DNA from: Modicisalibacter sp049808615
GTDB taxonomy: Bacteria; Pseudomonadota; Gammaproteobacteria; Pseudomonadales; Halomonadaceae
Reading direction: 5' to 3'
Assembly: GCF_049808615.1 (NCBI RefSeq)
Contig: NZ_JBNCAN010000001.1
Location: 124,001-188,000, forward strand
Length of the DNA: 64,000 bases
A program made the translations under genes and the position numbers. Below the pieces are notes generated by a model. The model worked only from the letters and a program-made list of their open reading frames with translations, searched no databases and had not been told where the DNA came from. Below, piece by piece: positions 43,792 through 53,112 of the stretch (positions are counted from its first letter, which is position 1; each line of letters opens with the position of its first letter).

Positions 43792-45870
43792 TTAGAGCAG
43801 CAGGCGTCGAATGTCGCTCAGTAGCTGGCCGAGCAATGCGGTGAAACGCGCCGCGTCGGCACCATTGACCGCCCGGTGATCGTAGGACAGGCACAGCGGC
43901 ATCATCAGGCGCGGGCTGAACTCCTGCCCATTCCATACCGGCTCCATCTGGGATTTGGAAACACCCAGGATGGCTACCTCCGGTGCGTTGACGATCGGCG
44001 TAAACGCATTACCGCCGATCGAGCCCAGACTGGAGATCGTGAAGCAACCACCCTGCATCTCCTCACGCTTGAGCTTCTTGGACTGCGCCTTCTTGGCCAG
44101 CTCCACGGACTCCTTGGCCAGGTCGATCAGCGACTTCTTGTCCGCATCACGGATGACCGGCACCATCAGACCGTTCGGTGTATCCACGGCCACCCCGATA
44201 TGCACATACTTCTTCCAGATCAGCTTGTCGCCATCCGGGTGCAGGCTGACATTGAACTGTGGATATTGGCGCAGAGCAAACGCGCAGGCCTTGATCAAAA
44301 ACGGCAGTGGCGTGAGCTTGGCGCCCTGAGCTTCCGCTTCGGCCTTCATCGACTTGCGGAAGGCTTCAAGCTCAGTGATATCGGCCTTGTCGAACTGTGT
44401 CACATGGGGCACGTTCAGCCAACTGCGGTGCAGATTGTCGGCACCAAGCTTGAGCAGGCGTCCCATCGGCTGTTCTTCGACTTCGCCGAATTGACTGAAG
44501 TCCACCGCAGGAATCGGCGGAATACCCGCGCTGCCGGTGGATGCCGCCGCACCGGCTGTCGGCGCCTCGCCTTGGCCCTTCATCACCTGCTTGACATAGG
44601 CGTGAACGTCTTCCTTGAGCACTCGCTCCTTGGGACCACTGGGCTTGACCTTGGCCAGATCGACACCTAGCTCCCGCGCCAGCATGCGCACCGCCGGCCC
44701 CGCATGGACCAATTTGCCCTCCCGCGGCTTGTAGTCGGCCATTTGCGCTTCGGGGCTGGGAGAAGAGGACTGCGTCTGCTTGGGTTTCTCGTCGGTCTTC
44801 TGTGGTTGCCCAGATGATTTCTCTGATTTGGCTGTTTTCTGCTCGGACTGCTCGGCTTTTTTCGGCTTGTCCTGCTTGGGCTTGGCTTTCTTGCCCTCGG
44901 AGGCCACTTCCATGTAGCCGATCAGATCGCCCTCGGAGACCGTGTCACCTTCCTTGACCGACAGCTCGACGAGCTTGCCCTTGTAGGGGCTGGGCACGTC
45001 CATGGAGGCCTTATCGGACTCCAGGGTGATCAGCGGATCTTCCTTATCGATCTCATCGCCCTCGGCGGCCGCCATTTCGATGATGGGCACGTTCTCGCTG
45101 CCGCTGAGATCCGGCACCCGAATCTCCTTGCGCTCCGGCTCACCGTCGGCTTCTTCTTCGTCCTGTTCGGCGTCATCCCCTGCGGAAGAATCATCACCAC
45201 TGTCTGCTGACGACTCCTGGGTCTCTTCCTCGGCATCCTCTTCATCGCCTTCGGCACCGTCATCGGCGATTTCCATGGTACCGATGACGTCGCCTTCCGA
45301 GACCTTGTCGCCTTCCTTGATCGCCAGGGACACCAGCTTACCGCTATAGGGGCTGGGCACATCCATGGAGGCCTTGTCGGATTCCAGGGTGATCAGCGGA
45401 TCTTCCTCGCTGATCTCGTCCCCTTCGGCCACCGCAATCTCGATGATCTCCACGTCGGTGCTGTCGCCGATATCCGGTACCTTGACCTCGACGGTGCGTT
45501 TGCCACCAGCAGAGGACTTTTGCTTCTTGGATGGCTTATCGTCTGCCTTGGGTTCCTGCTCGACATCCGGCTCACCAGAGGATTCTTCATCGCTCTTTTC
45601 TTCCGCTTGCTCGGTGTCGGCATCACCCCCGCCTTCAACTTCGAGCTCGAGGATATCGTCACCTTCGGAGACGGTATCGCCCTCCTTGACCAGCACCTTG
45701 ACGACCTTGCCCCCCTTGGGCGCCGGTACGTCCATGCTGGCCTTGTCGGATTCCAGGGTGATCATGGTGTCCTCGGGCTCGATGACATCGCCTTCGGACA
45801 CCGCAATCTCGATGATTTCGACATCGGAGCTGTCGCCGATATCGGGAACTTTGATGATTTCGCTACTCAA
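43792..45870 (-). CDS. aceF: Pyruvate dehydrogenase E2, dihydrolipoamide acetyltransferase (TTG start)
   Basis: A 692-residue E2 core subunit. Three lipoyl domains carry lipoyl lysines K43, K166 and K287, each in ESDKASM, separated by very acidic, Ser/Pro/Lys-rich linkers. An E1/E3-binding domain (MLARELGVDLAKVKPSG) and the catalytic acetyltransferase domain with YDHRAVNGADAARF follow. It starts with TTG at 45870, 7 bases after AAAGGAG; no ATG is near in frame. It is 110 bp downstream of aceE. No lpd gene follows, so E3 must come from elsewhere. Confidence 0.95.
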   Translation of the reverse strand: MSSEIIKVPDIGDSSDVEIIEIAVSEGDVIEPEDTMITLESDKASMDVPAPKGGKVVKVLVKEGDTVSEGDDILELEVEGGGDADTEQAEEKSDEESSGEPDVEQEPKADDKPSKKQKSSAGGKRTVEVKVPDIGDSTDVEIIEIAVAEGDEISEEDPLITLESDKASMDVPSPYSGKLVSLAIKEGDKVSEGDVIGTMEIADDGAEGDEEDAEEETQESSADSGDDSSAGDDAEQDEEEADGEPERKEIRVPDLSGSENVPIIEMAAAEGDEIDKEDPLITLESDKASMDVPSPYKGKLVELSVKEGDTVSEGDLIGYMEVASEGKKAKPKQDKPKKAEQSEQKTAKSEKSSGQPQKTDEKPKQTQSSSPSPEAQMADYKPREGKLVHAGPAVRMLARELGVDLAKVKPSGPKERVLKEDVHAYVKQVMKGQGEAPTAGAAASTGSAGIPPIPAVDFSQFGEVEEQPMGRLLKLGADNLHRSWLNVPHVTQFDKADITELEAFRKSMKAEAEAQGAKLTPLPFLIKACAFALRQYPQFNVSLHPDGDKLIWKKYVHIGVAVDTPNGLMVPVIRDADKKSLIDLAKESVELAKKAQSKKLKREEMQGGCFTISSLGSIGGNAFTPIVNAPEVAILGVSKSQMEPVWNGQEFSPRLMMPLCLSYDHRAVNGADAARFTALLGQLLSDIRRLLL

Positions 45871-45980
45871 GGTCGCGCTCCTTTCTAATCGTGCTCACCG
45901 TTAGTGCAACTCCTGTGCGGGACGGTCGGACCACCTTGTCTTCCAGCGTAGCCCGTCCGGCCAGGGCGATCACTCGCCCC

Positions 45981-48665
45981 TCACGAAACCAACGGGTTGG
46001 GCTTGTTGGGGTCGATGCCATACTTCTTGAGAGCATCCGCCACGACCTTGCGCTCGATCTCGCCACGCTCGGCCAGTGCCTTGAGTGCCGCCACGGTAAT
46101 GAAATAGCGATCGACTTCGAAGAAGTAACGTAGCTTCTCGCGAGTATCGGAGCGGCCATAGCCATCGGTACCGAGCACGTGATAATCGGTGGGCACCCAG
46201 GCACGAACCTGATCGGAAAACAGTTTCATGTAATCCGTGGAGGCAATGGCTGGTCCCTTGCGCCCTTCCAGGCACCGCGTAATGTGCGGCTTACCCGGCT
46301 CGTCTTCGGGCTTGAGGAAGGCCTGACGATCGACTTCCAGGGCCTCACGGCGCAGCTCATTGAAGCTGGTCACGCTCCAGATATCGGAACCGACGCCATA
46401 CTCTTCCTTGAGTATTTCTGCCGCGGCTTCGACCTCGCGGAGAATGACACCGCTACCCATCAGCTGTACGTGACCCTTGCCTTTCTTGCCCGCCACTTCG
46501 CGCAGCAGGTACATGCCCTTGATGATGTCCTGTTCGGTCCCCTCCTGCATCTCGGGATGCTGGTAATTCTCATTCATCAAGGTGATGTAGTAGAAACAGT
46601 TCTCCTTGTCCTGATACATCCTCTTCAGGCCATCCTGGACAATCACCGCCACCTCGTGACCGTAGGTCGGGTCGTAGCTGCGGCAGTTGGGAATGGTCGA
46701 CGCCAGAATATGGCTATGGCCATCCTGGTGCTGCAGCCCCTCACCATTGAGCGGCGTACGCCCAGCGGTGCCGCCCATCATGAACCCCCTCGCCTGCATG
46801 TCGCCGGCGGCCCAGGCCAGATCGCCGATACGCTGGAAGCCGAACATCGAATAGTAGATGTAGAACGGCAGCAGCGGCAGATGATGATTGGCATAAGAGG
46901 TCGCCGCAGCGATCCAGGCGGACATGGCCCCCGCTTCGGTGATGCCTTCCTCGAGTATCTGACCGGCCTTGTCCTCGCGGTAGTACATGATCTGGCCAGC
47001 ATCCATCGGTTCGTACTTCTGGCCTTCGGCGGTGTAGATGCCGAGCTGGCGGAACATGCCTTCCATGCCAAAGGTACGCGCTTCATCGGGGATGATGGGC
47101 ACGACCTGCTTGCCGAAGGTCTTGTTCTTGACCAGGCCGTTCAGAATGCGCACGAAGGACATGGTGGTGGAAACTTCTCGATCCCCGGAGCCCTTGGTCT
47201 GAGTGGCGAACATCTTGTCGTCGAGCCCGGGGATCTCGATGGCCTCGAAATCGCTCTGGCGGGCCGGCAGATAGCCACCCAACTCTTCGCGGCGCATGTG
47301 CATGTACTTGATTTCCGGGGCGTCGTCCGCCGGCTTGTAATACGGCATCTCCCCGCTATCAAGCTGCTCATCGGTGATCGGGATACTGAAACGATCGCGG
47401 AATTTCTTCAGCGCCTCGGTATCCATCGACTTGATCTGGTGGGCTTCCATGTCGGCTTCGCCGGAGCCGCCGCCCATGCCATAGCCTTTTACGGTGTGGG
47501 CCAGCACCACGGTGGGACGACCGTTGGCATTGTTGAATGCCTCGTGATAGGCCGCATAGACCTTGTGGGGATCGTGACCGCCGCGATTGAGCTTCCAGAT
47601 ATCCTCATCGCTCAGGTCGTCGACCATGGCCTTGGTCTCGGGATACTTACCGAAGAAATTCTCGCGAGTATAGGCGCCGCCCTGGGCCTTGCAGTTCTGG
47701 TACTCGCCATCGACGGTTTCGTCCATCAGCTTTTGCAGCACGCCCTTCTTGTCCTGTTCGAACAAGGGGTCCCAGAGACGCCCCCAGACCACCTTGATGA
47801 CATTCCAGCCGGCGCCACGGAAGATTCCTTCGAGCTCGTCCATGATCCGAGAGTTACCGCGAACCGGGCCGTCGAGGCGCTGCAGGTTGCAGTTGACGAC
47901 GAAGATCAGGTTGTCGAGCTTTTCGCGGCTCGCCAGGTGCAGAGCACCCAGAGATTCCGGTTCGTCACACTCGCCGTCACCCAGGAAGGCCCAAACCTTG
48001 CGATTCTGCATCGGTTTCAGGTCGCGTGCGTTCAGATACTTCATGACGTGAGCCTGATAGATAGCCATGATCGGCCCGAGACCCATGGAAACGGTGGGGA
48101 ATTGCCAATAATCCGGCATCAGCCAGGGATGGGGGTATGAAGACAAGCCATCACCGTCGACTTCCTGCCTGAACTTGTCCATCTGCTCCTGGGTGAGACG
48201 GCCTTCCAGAAAGGAACGCGCATAGATACCTGGAGAGCTATGACCCTGGATATAGATCAGATCGCCTTTGAAGTCGCCGTGGGGGGCACGGAAAAAGTGG
48301 TTGAAACCTACTTCGTAAAGAGTCGCGCTGGACATGTAGCTGGCCAGGTGGCCGCCCAGCCCAGGATGCTTCTTGTTGCTGCGAATAACCTGGGCCGCCA
48401 TGTTCCAACGAATCAGCGAACGAATGCGCCGCTCCATGAACATGTCTCCGGGCAGCCGCGCCTCGCGATGCACCGGAATACTGTTGCGATGTGGAGTCGT
48501 CACCGAGAAGGGTACTTTCACGCCGTCGCGACGCATTCGGTCGGCCAGCCGGCTCATCAGGTACTGGGCACGTTCCTCGCCTTCGTGATCCAGTACCGAC
48601 TCCAGGGAATCCAACCATTCCGTGGTTTCGATCGGATCGAAATCCTCTCTTGCCTCCAGACTCAT
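45981..48665 (-). CDS. aceE: Pyruvate dehydrogenase E1 component (homodimeric)
   Basis: An 894-residue thiamine-diphosphate enzyme of the homodimeric AceE type (E. coli 887). The ThDP motif GDGECDEPES and the E1 regions HSSPGIYARSFLEGRL and GRTPLNGEGLQHQDGHS are clear. It decarboxylates pyruvate and acetylates the E2 lipoyl arms. ATG 48665 has GGAGAG 6 bases upstream. The 260-bp region before it (48666-48925) is AT-rich in part and shows no PdhR-like operator that could be called confidently. Confidence 0.97.
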   Translation of the reverse strand: MSLEAREDFDPIETTEWLDSLESVLDHEGEERAQYLMSRLADRMRRDGVKVPFSVTTPHRNSIPVHREARLPGDMFMERRIRSLIRWNMAAQVIRSNKKHPGLGGHLASYMSSATLYEVGFNHFFRAPHGDFKGDLIYIQGHSSPGIYARSFLEGRLTQEQMDKFRQEVDGDGLSSYPHPWLMPDYWQFPTVSMGLGPIMAIYQAHVMKYLNARDLKPMQNRKVWAFLGDGECDEPESLGALHLASREKLDNLIFVVNCNLQRLDGPVRGNSRIMDELEGIFRGAGWNVIKVVWGRLWDPLFEQDKKGVLQKLMDETVDGEYQNCKAQGGAYTRENFFGKYPETKAMVDDLSDEDIWKLNRGGHDPHKVYAAYHEAFNNANGRPTVVLAHTVKGYGMGGGSGEADMEAHQIKSMDTEALKKFRDRFSIPITDEQLDSGEMPYYKPADDAPEIKYMHMRREELGGYLPARQSDFEAIEIPGLDDKMFATQTKGSGDREVSTTMSFVRILNGLVKNKTFGKQVVPIIPDEARTFGMEGMFRQLGIYTAEGQKYEPMDAGQIMYYREDKAGQILEEGITEAGAMSAWIAAATSYANHHLPLLPFYIYYSMFGFQRIGDLAWAAGDMQARGFMMGGTAGRTPLNGEGLQHQDGHSHILASTIPNCRSYDPTYGHEVAVIVQDGLKRMYQDKENCFYYITLMNENYQHPEMQEGTEQDIIKGMYLLREVAGKKGKGHVQLMGSGVILREVEAAAEILKEEYGVGSDIWSVTSFNELRREALEVDRQAFLKPEDEPGKPHITRCLEGRKGPAIASTDYMKLFSDQVRAWVPTDYHVLGTDGYGRSDTREKLRYFFEVDRYFITVAALKALAERGEIERKVVADALKKYGIDPNKPNPLVS

Positions 48666-48925
48666 AGATGTCTCTCCGAATGACGATGTGATGTCGATCT
48701 TGCCCTTCGCGGTGCCGAAAAGGACCAGTAAAACTCATGATTTGACGCCTGCTGCCAAGCGCTTCGAAAACACCATGTAATTTATTTACAAATGCACACC
48801 ATAAATATGGATATGGGTCAGGAAGATACCGTAAACCCGCGTCGCTGCCAATTGAAACCACCATGAAAATTATTTCCACAAAAATTATTGCATAGCAACA
48901 TTAAGAGCTTGCGAATTCCCATCGC

Positions 48926-49528
48926 TCACTTACCATCCTCCAGAATTCCTGTAGTGACACTACAAAATGCTTGTAACTGTTTAAGACACTGATGCAGATA
49001 TTGCCAGTCGAAAGCGGGGCCAGGATCACTCTTACGCAGCGGTGCGATCCGCGCATGACCGGTGATACGTGCTCGCGTGATGGCCGGATAGGTACTCATC
49101 AAAGCATGGATCACCCGGCTCAGACTCCGATACTGTTCCTCACTGTAGGAATGAATTTCGTCGCCCTCCAACTCTACGCCGATGCTGAAGTCGTTGAGTC
49201 CGCTGCGCGACCGATGACCGTCTCGCCATCGTGATCGCCCCGCATGCCATGCACGCTTGTCGAAGGGCACGAATTGCACCAATTCACCATCTCGACGAAT
49301 CAATAGATGTGCCGAAACTTTTAAACCCTCGAGGTTAGCAAAGTAGGTATGCGCCGAAAGATCAAGGGAATTGGTGAACAGATGTTCGATGGCATCCCCC
49401 CCGAAGTGCCCCGGCGGCAGGCTGATGGAGTGCAGAACCAGCACCGAAATCTCGTGATCGGGTCGATCATTGAAGTTAGGCGACGCTATATGTCTTACGT
49501 CCTGTAACCAGTGCGCCTCGATCCTCAT
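48926..49528 (-). CDS. ampD: 1,6-anhydro-N-acetylmuramyl-L-alanine amidase AmpD
   Basis: A 200-residue zinc amidase of cytoplasmic cell-wall recycling. Ligands His33 (VLHSISLP), His158 (GHARIAP) and Asp168 (KSDPGPAFDW) match AmpD, with the catalytic Glu in SIGVELEGDE near residue 119-121. There is no signal peptide, in line with cytoplasmic AmpD. Loss of AmpD derepresses AmpC in relatives. ATG 49528 follows GGGGAG; the open extension to 49624 runs through repeat DNA. Divergent from nadC. Confidence 0.94.
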   Translation of the reverse strand: MRIEAHWLQDVRHIASPNFNDRPDHEISVLVLHSISLPPGHFGGDAIEHLFTNSLDLSAHTYFANLEGLKVSAHLLIRRDGELVQFVPFDKRAWHAGRSRWRDGHRSRSGLNDFSIGVELEGDEIHSYSEEQYRSLSRVIHALMSTYPAITRARITGHARIAPLRKSDPGPAFDWQYLHQCLKQLQAFCSVTTGILEDGK

Positions 49529-49593
49529 GATGGGACTCCCCTGACGAATTCTGGTGGCTTTCTTTATACTAGGGGCCATTGTCGCATAGGAAA

Positions 49594-49726
49594 CGCTGAA
49601 GAAATCGCCGAGTGGTTCAAGCACAAGGCGCCCGGAGCGCAGGAACCGGAGTTTACTTTAGTCAATGAGGATTCTGACCGGGCTGGCGTACCAACACCGC
49701 GCACAAATTCGTCAGGAACGAATTTG
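49594..49726 (+). repeat. Palindromic repeat, second subfamily, in the ampD-nadC divergent gap
   Basis: The block starts with a 22-bp match (three mismatches) to the plsB-rsmJ hairpin (49594-49615). It has the core GGAGTTTACTTTAGTCAATG (from 49648) followed by AGGATTC, and ends in a perfect hairpin CAAATTCGT/ACGAATTTG (49704-49726). The core is shared with 53910-53943. The element lies in the leader or promoter region of nadC rather than at a 3' end. It covers most of the 307-bp gene-free gap 49529-49835. Confidence 0.65.
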
Positions 49727-49835
49727 AACAGCCGTTAGGCTGGCCCAGAGGGTGGCCGCCACGGGAGGCGGTCATAGCGCCGTGATTGAGACACGCAGGC
49801 ATTTATTTGGTGTTTTTCATACACGAGGATATGCC

Positions 49836-50690
49836 ATGCACTACCATGAAGCCCTCGCCGAAGATATTCGCATCAGTGCCGCGCGCCTGTTGGCGGAGGA
49901 TGTCGGCCCTGGCGATATCACCGCGCAGCTGATTCCCGAACGCCAGTGGGCGACGGCTCAGGTCATTTCCCGAGAGGACGCAGTACTTTGCGGGGTCGCC
50001 TGGGTCGATGAACTGTTTCGCCGTCTCGATCAGCGGGTCAAGCTGACCTGGCATGCCGCGGATGGCGATGCGATCAGCACCGACCAGGTCTTTCTGGAAC
50101 TGGAGGGTCCGGCACGCAGCCTGCTGACCGGCGAGCGCGCCGCCCTCAATCTGCTGCAGACGCTATCGGGCACCGCAACCCGGGCTCGTCACTACCTTCA
50201 GTGCCTCGCCGCCAGTGGCGTACGATTGCTGGATACGCGCAAGACGCTACCCGGGCTGCGTCTGGCACAGAAATACGCCGTCACCTGCGGTGGTGGCTAT
50301 AATCATCGCATTGGCTTGTACGACGCCTTCCTGATCAAGGAGAACCATATCGCTGCCTGCGGCAGCATTGCCGCCGCGGTCAAGGAAGCGCGCAACATCG
50401 CGCGGGATCTGCCGGTGGAGGTGGAGGTAGAAAATCTCGGTGAACTGGATCAGGCCCTCGAGGCCCAGGCCGATATCGTGATGCTCGACAACTTCTCGCT
50501 GGAAGATTTACGCCAGGCGGTGAGCATTACCGCCAAGCGGGCCACCCTTGAGGCGTCGGGCAATGTGAGCGAGACGACCTTGGAGGCCATTGCCGCCACC
50601 GGCGTGGATTGCATCTCGATCGGAGCACTGACCAAGGACGTCAAGGCCATCGATTTGTCGATGCGGGTGACTCAAGTCGATTCCCGCTAG
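49836..50690 (+). CDS. nadC: Nicotinate-nucleotide pyrophosphorylase (quinolinate phosphoribosyltransferase)
   Basis: A 284-residue enzyme that makes nicotinate mononucleotide from quinolinate and PRPP. Signatures are DVGPGDITAQLIP, LDTRKTLPGLRLAQKYAV and GGGYNHRIGLYDAFLIKENHI. ATG at 49836 has GAGG about 8 bases upstream; the open extension to 49752 is repeat-derived. nadA is in the same window (61403) but in a separate unit. Confidence 0.96.
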   Translation: MHYHEALAEDIRISAARLLAEDVGPGDITAQLIPERQWATAQVISREDAVLCGVAWVDELFRRLDQRVKLTWHAADGDAISTDQVFLELEGPARSLLTGERAALNLLQTLSGTATRARHYLQCLAASGVRLLDTRKTLPGLRLAQKYAVTCGGGYNHRIGLYDAFLIKENHIAACGSIAAAVKEARNIARDLPVEVEVENLGELDQALEAQADIVMLDNFSLEDLRQAVSITAKRATLEASGNVSETTLEAIAATGVDCISIGALTKDVKAIDLSMRVTQVDSR

Positions 50691-50706
50691 CCGCTCCCTT
50701 TGAGCC

Positions 50707-51189
50707 TCAGGTTAGCGTTTTCTCCAGCCGTACCCGGGTCAGGCGCTGACCCTGGCGTTCGACCCACTCTTCGCCAAGAGGCCGCCAACCTCGTTTTTCA
50801 AGGCCTGGGCTCACTACCAGGCTGGCTTCGATGCGCAATCTCGTGACGCCCTCTTCGCGCATCGCGACTTCCGCATAGTCGAGCAGACGCGAGCCGATGC
50901 CGCGCCGGGCCAAGGAGGGCCAGACATAAAGCGTTTCGATGCGCGCTCCCTCCAGATCGAGTTCGACGAAACCGACACAGCGCCGATCGCACACCGCCAC
51001 GAGCGTCGGATAGAGCATCTGGCGCGCGGCCCAGGCGCTGGCCTCCCGAGGCAATGCCGAGACCCATGCTTCCCGCTGGGCCTGTGTATAGCAGCCTGCA
51101 GCCCCTTGCATCACAGCGTGATAAAATACCTCACCCTGGTCCGCCGCATCCTTCGGAACGGCAGCACGATAGACCATCCGCTCGAGCAT
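50707..51189 (-). CDS. GNAT family N-acetyltransferase
   Basis: A 160-residue single-domain GNAT. The acetyl-CoA loop is ARRGIGSRLLDYAE (R-x-x-G-x-G type), followed by LRIEASLVVSPGLEKRGW. ATG 51189 has GGAGGAG 8 bases upstream, and that SD overlaps the mtnC stop. It is therefore the fourth gene of the mtnBDC operon. Substrate unknown; a link to methionine salvage is by position only. Confidence 0.86.
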   Translation of the reverse strand: MLERMVYRAAVPKDAADQGEVFYHAVMQGAAGCYTQAQREAWVSALPREASAWAARQMLYPTLVAVCDRRCVGFVELDLEGARIETLYVWPSLARRGIGSRLLDYAEVAMREEGVTRLRIEASLVVSPGLEKRGWRPLGEEWVERQGQRLTRVRLEKTLT

Positions 51190-51194
51190 GATAT

Positions 51195-51878
51195 TCACTC
51201 CTCCGGCAGGCACACCGCATCAAAGCCAGCTGCAACAGGATGATCGCCGGTGGTCATATCCCTCTCACGTACCAGCTGAACAGTATGAAAGTTGGCCGCC
51301 GCGGCGGCATCGAGTTCGGCCACGACGTCCGACAGGAACAGGATCTCATGGCCCGAGAGGCCAAGATGCGCCGCAATTCGCCGATAGCTTTCGCTCTCCT
51401 TCTTGGGCCCCGTGGTGGTGTCGAAATAACCGGACAACAGCGGCGTCAGGTCGCCGACATCGGAATGAGCAAACAGTAACTTCTGAGCCTGGACCGAGCC
51501 GGAGGAGTATATGTACAGCGCCAGACCCGCTGCATGCCAGGCCTTCAGGCACGGGAGGACATCGGCATAGACATGGCCAGTGAAGTCGCCTTGGCGATAC
51601 CCCTCTTCCCAGATCATGCCCTGTAATACCTTGAGTGGTGTCACCTTGCGATCCGCGTCCATCCATTGCTCAAGCAGGGCGATGACACGCGCTTGATCCG
51701 CCTCGGGCTCACCGGCCAACTCGCGCACTGCCTCCAGTTGCTCCTTGACGGCTGGATCACCAGCACTTCGGCGCAAGAAGCCCGGCAATCGGGCCCGCGC
51801 ATAGGGAAACAACACCTCGTGCACGAAACTGATCGAACCGGTGGTGCCTTCGATATCCGTGACGATGGCGCGAATCAT
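51195..51878 (-). CDS. mtnC: Acireductone synthase (enolase-phosphatase E1)
   Basis: A 227-residue HAD-superfamily enzyme converting 2,3-diketo-5-methylthiopentyl-1-phosphate to acireductone. HAD motif I is VTDIEGTTGSISFV (the IEGTT form is diagnostic), motif II IYSSGSVQAQKLLF, and the last motif is FLSDVVAELDAA. Starts with ATGA overlap on mtnD. Confidence 0.95.
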   Translation of the reverse strand: MIRAIVTDIEGTTGSISFVHEVLFPYARARLPGFLRRSAGDPAVKEQLEAVRELAGEPEADQARVIALLEQWMDADRKVTPLKVLQGMIWEEGYRQGDFTGHVYADVLPCLKAWHAAGLALYIYSSGSVQAQKLLFAHSDVGDLTPLLSGYFDTTTGPKKESESYRRIAAHLGLSGHEILFLSDVVAELDAAAAANFHTVQLVRERDMTTGDHPVAAGFDAVCLPEE

Positions 51879-52441
51879 GGAGCCGCGCCTCCCGCCAGGG
51901 CTTCAAAGCGGGGGAAGCGCGAGGCGATCGGGCTACCGGTCATGTTCGCTATCCAGCCCTCTTGATTGGTGAACAGACGGATGGCAGTGAAATCCGGCTC
52001 GGGCCCCATGTCGAACCAGTGCGAGGTACCGGCCGGCACAGACATTAGATCTCCAGCCGCGCAACCAATGACATAAATACGTTGATCGATATGCAGATAG
52101 AAGATCCCTTCGCCGCGCACGAAAAACCGCACTTCATCTTCGCTATGCCGGTGTTCATCGAGAAACTTCTCGCGCAATGACACCTTGTCGGGATGACCCG
52201 GAGTCAAGCCGATCACATCGACGGCGGCGAAGCCGGCTTCCTGCTTGAGCCGCTCCACGTCTGCGGCATAGGCCGTCAGCACGGTATCCTGATCCGCGTC
52301 CGCAGCGACATCGGGACGAATGCTCCAGCGTTCGAAACGCACGCCATGCGGAGCGAGTTCGGCGGCGATACGCTCGCCCTCGTGGGTGGAAACGATCGGT
52401 TGCTCACCGTCCGCTTCATGGTAGATGTGTAGAAAACTCAT
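51875..52441 (-). CDS. mtnD: Acireductone dioxygenase
   Basis: A 188-residue cupin. Metal ligands His97, His99, Glu103 (in EHRHSEDE) and His141 (GTSHWFD) match the ARD family. With Fe it yields the methionine precursor KMTB; with Ni the off-pathway products. The metal used cannot be told from sequence. Overlaps both neighbours by ATGA, with AGGGGG as SD inside mtnB. Confidence 0.95.
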   Translation of the reverse strand: MSFLHIYHEADGEQPIVSTHEGERIAAELAPHGVRFERWSIRPDVAADADQDTVLTAYAADVERLKQEAGFAAVDVIGLTPGHPDKVSLREKFLDEHRHSEDEVRFFVRGEGIFYLHIDQRIYVIGCAAGDLMSVPAGTSHWFDMGPEPDFTAIRLFTNQEGWIANMTGSPIASRFPRFEALAGGAAP

Positions 52442-53061
52442 GATGACAACCCCCTGCGTAGCTCCAATTCACAGTCGAACATAAACTCCAGCGCCTCCAC
52501 ATGCCGCAGACAGGTTTGCATATCCTGAGCCCAGGTATAGAACCCATGCCCACGAATCAGATATGCGCAGCAGTCCTGCTCCGCGAGGCGCTGACGTACA
52601 GTATCCGCGAGGGCAGCGATATCCTGGGTATTGTCGAAGATCGGCACGGCGATACGCGCCTCGTGGCTGGTAACGTCCTCCAGCGCCTTTTGCAGTTCAT
52701 AACCGGTCAGCCATAGGGTATCGCCGGGCTCGAGAAGAGAAAGCAATGTCGCCGCTTTCGAGTGCCCATGCAGGATTGCCCCGGCCAAGGGTGCGTCTTC
52801 GTAAAGTTGGCCATGCAGATGCGCCTCATCGGACGGCTTGAGGGTGCTTCCCACCGGCGCCAGGGCGAAGTCGGTCACCATCACGTCGGCAACCGACAGG
52901 TGCCCTTTGTGACAGCCCGAAACGGTGATGGCCATGTGCGACTCGTCCAGACGCACCGAAAAATTCCCTGCGGTCGCCGGCACTTGCCCCGCGGCATGTA
53001 ACTGTTTGCCCGCATCGACGATGGCTTGCTGGGCAAGAGCCAATTTTTCCAGATTGATCAC
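52438..53061 (-). CDS. mtnB: Methylthioribulose-1-phosphate dehydratase (GTG start)
   Basis: A 207-residue class II aldolase-fold zinc enzyme of methionine salvage. Conserved parts are PATAGNFSVRL, AILHGHSKAATLL and IRGHGFYTWA (zinc histidines in HGHS and GHG). GTG at 53061 is chosen: GAGG lies 8 bases upstream and the length fits the family. The longer ATG at 53103 would leave only 9 bp to the divergent trmO start. It is first in mtnB-mtnD-mtnC-GNAT; no mtnA or mtnK is in the window. Confidence 0.93.
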   Translation of the reverse strand: MINLEKLALAQQAIVDAGKQLHAAGQVPATAGNFSVRLDESHMAITVSGCHKGHLSVADVMVTDFALAPVGSTLKPSDEAHLHGQLYEDAPLAGAILHGHSKAATLLSLLEPGDTLWLTGYELQKALEDVTSHEARIAVPIFDNTQDIAALADTVRQRLAEQDCCAYLIRGHGFYTWAQDMQTCLRHVEALEFMFDCELELRRGLSS

Positions 53062-53112
53062 GTTGTCTGCCTCATGCAGGAAAAAAGATGCCACCAACGG
53101 CATAATAGTGCC

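Noticed and set aside
46179..48140. A 653-codon open frame on the plus strand opposite aceE
   Set aside because: It is antisense to a certain gene with full family length. Its composition is that of a frame shadow in GC-rich DNA and it has no recognisable domain.
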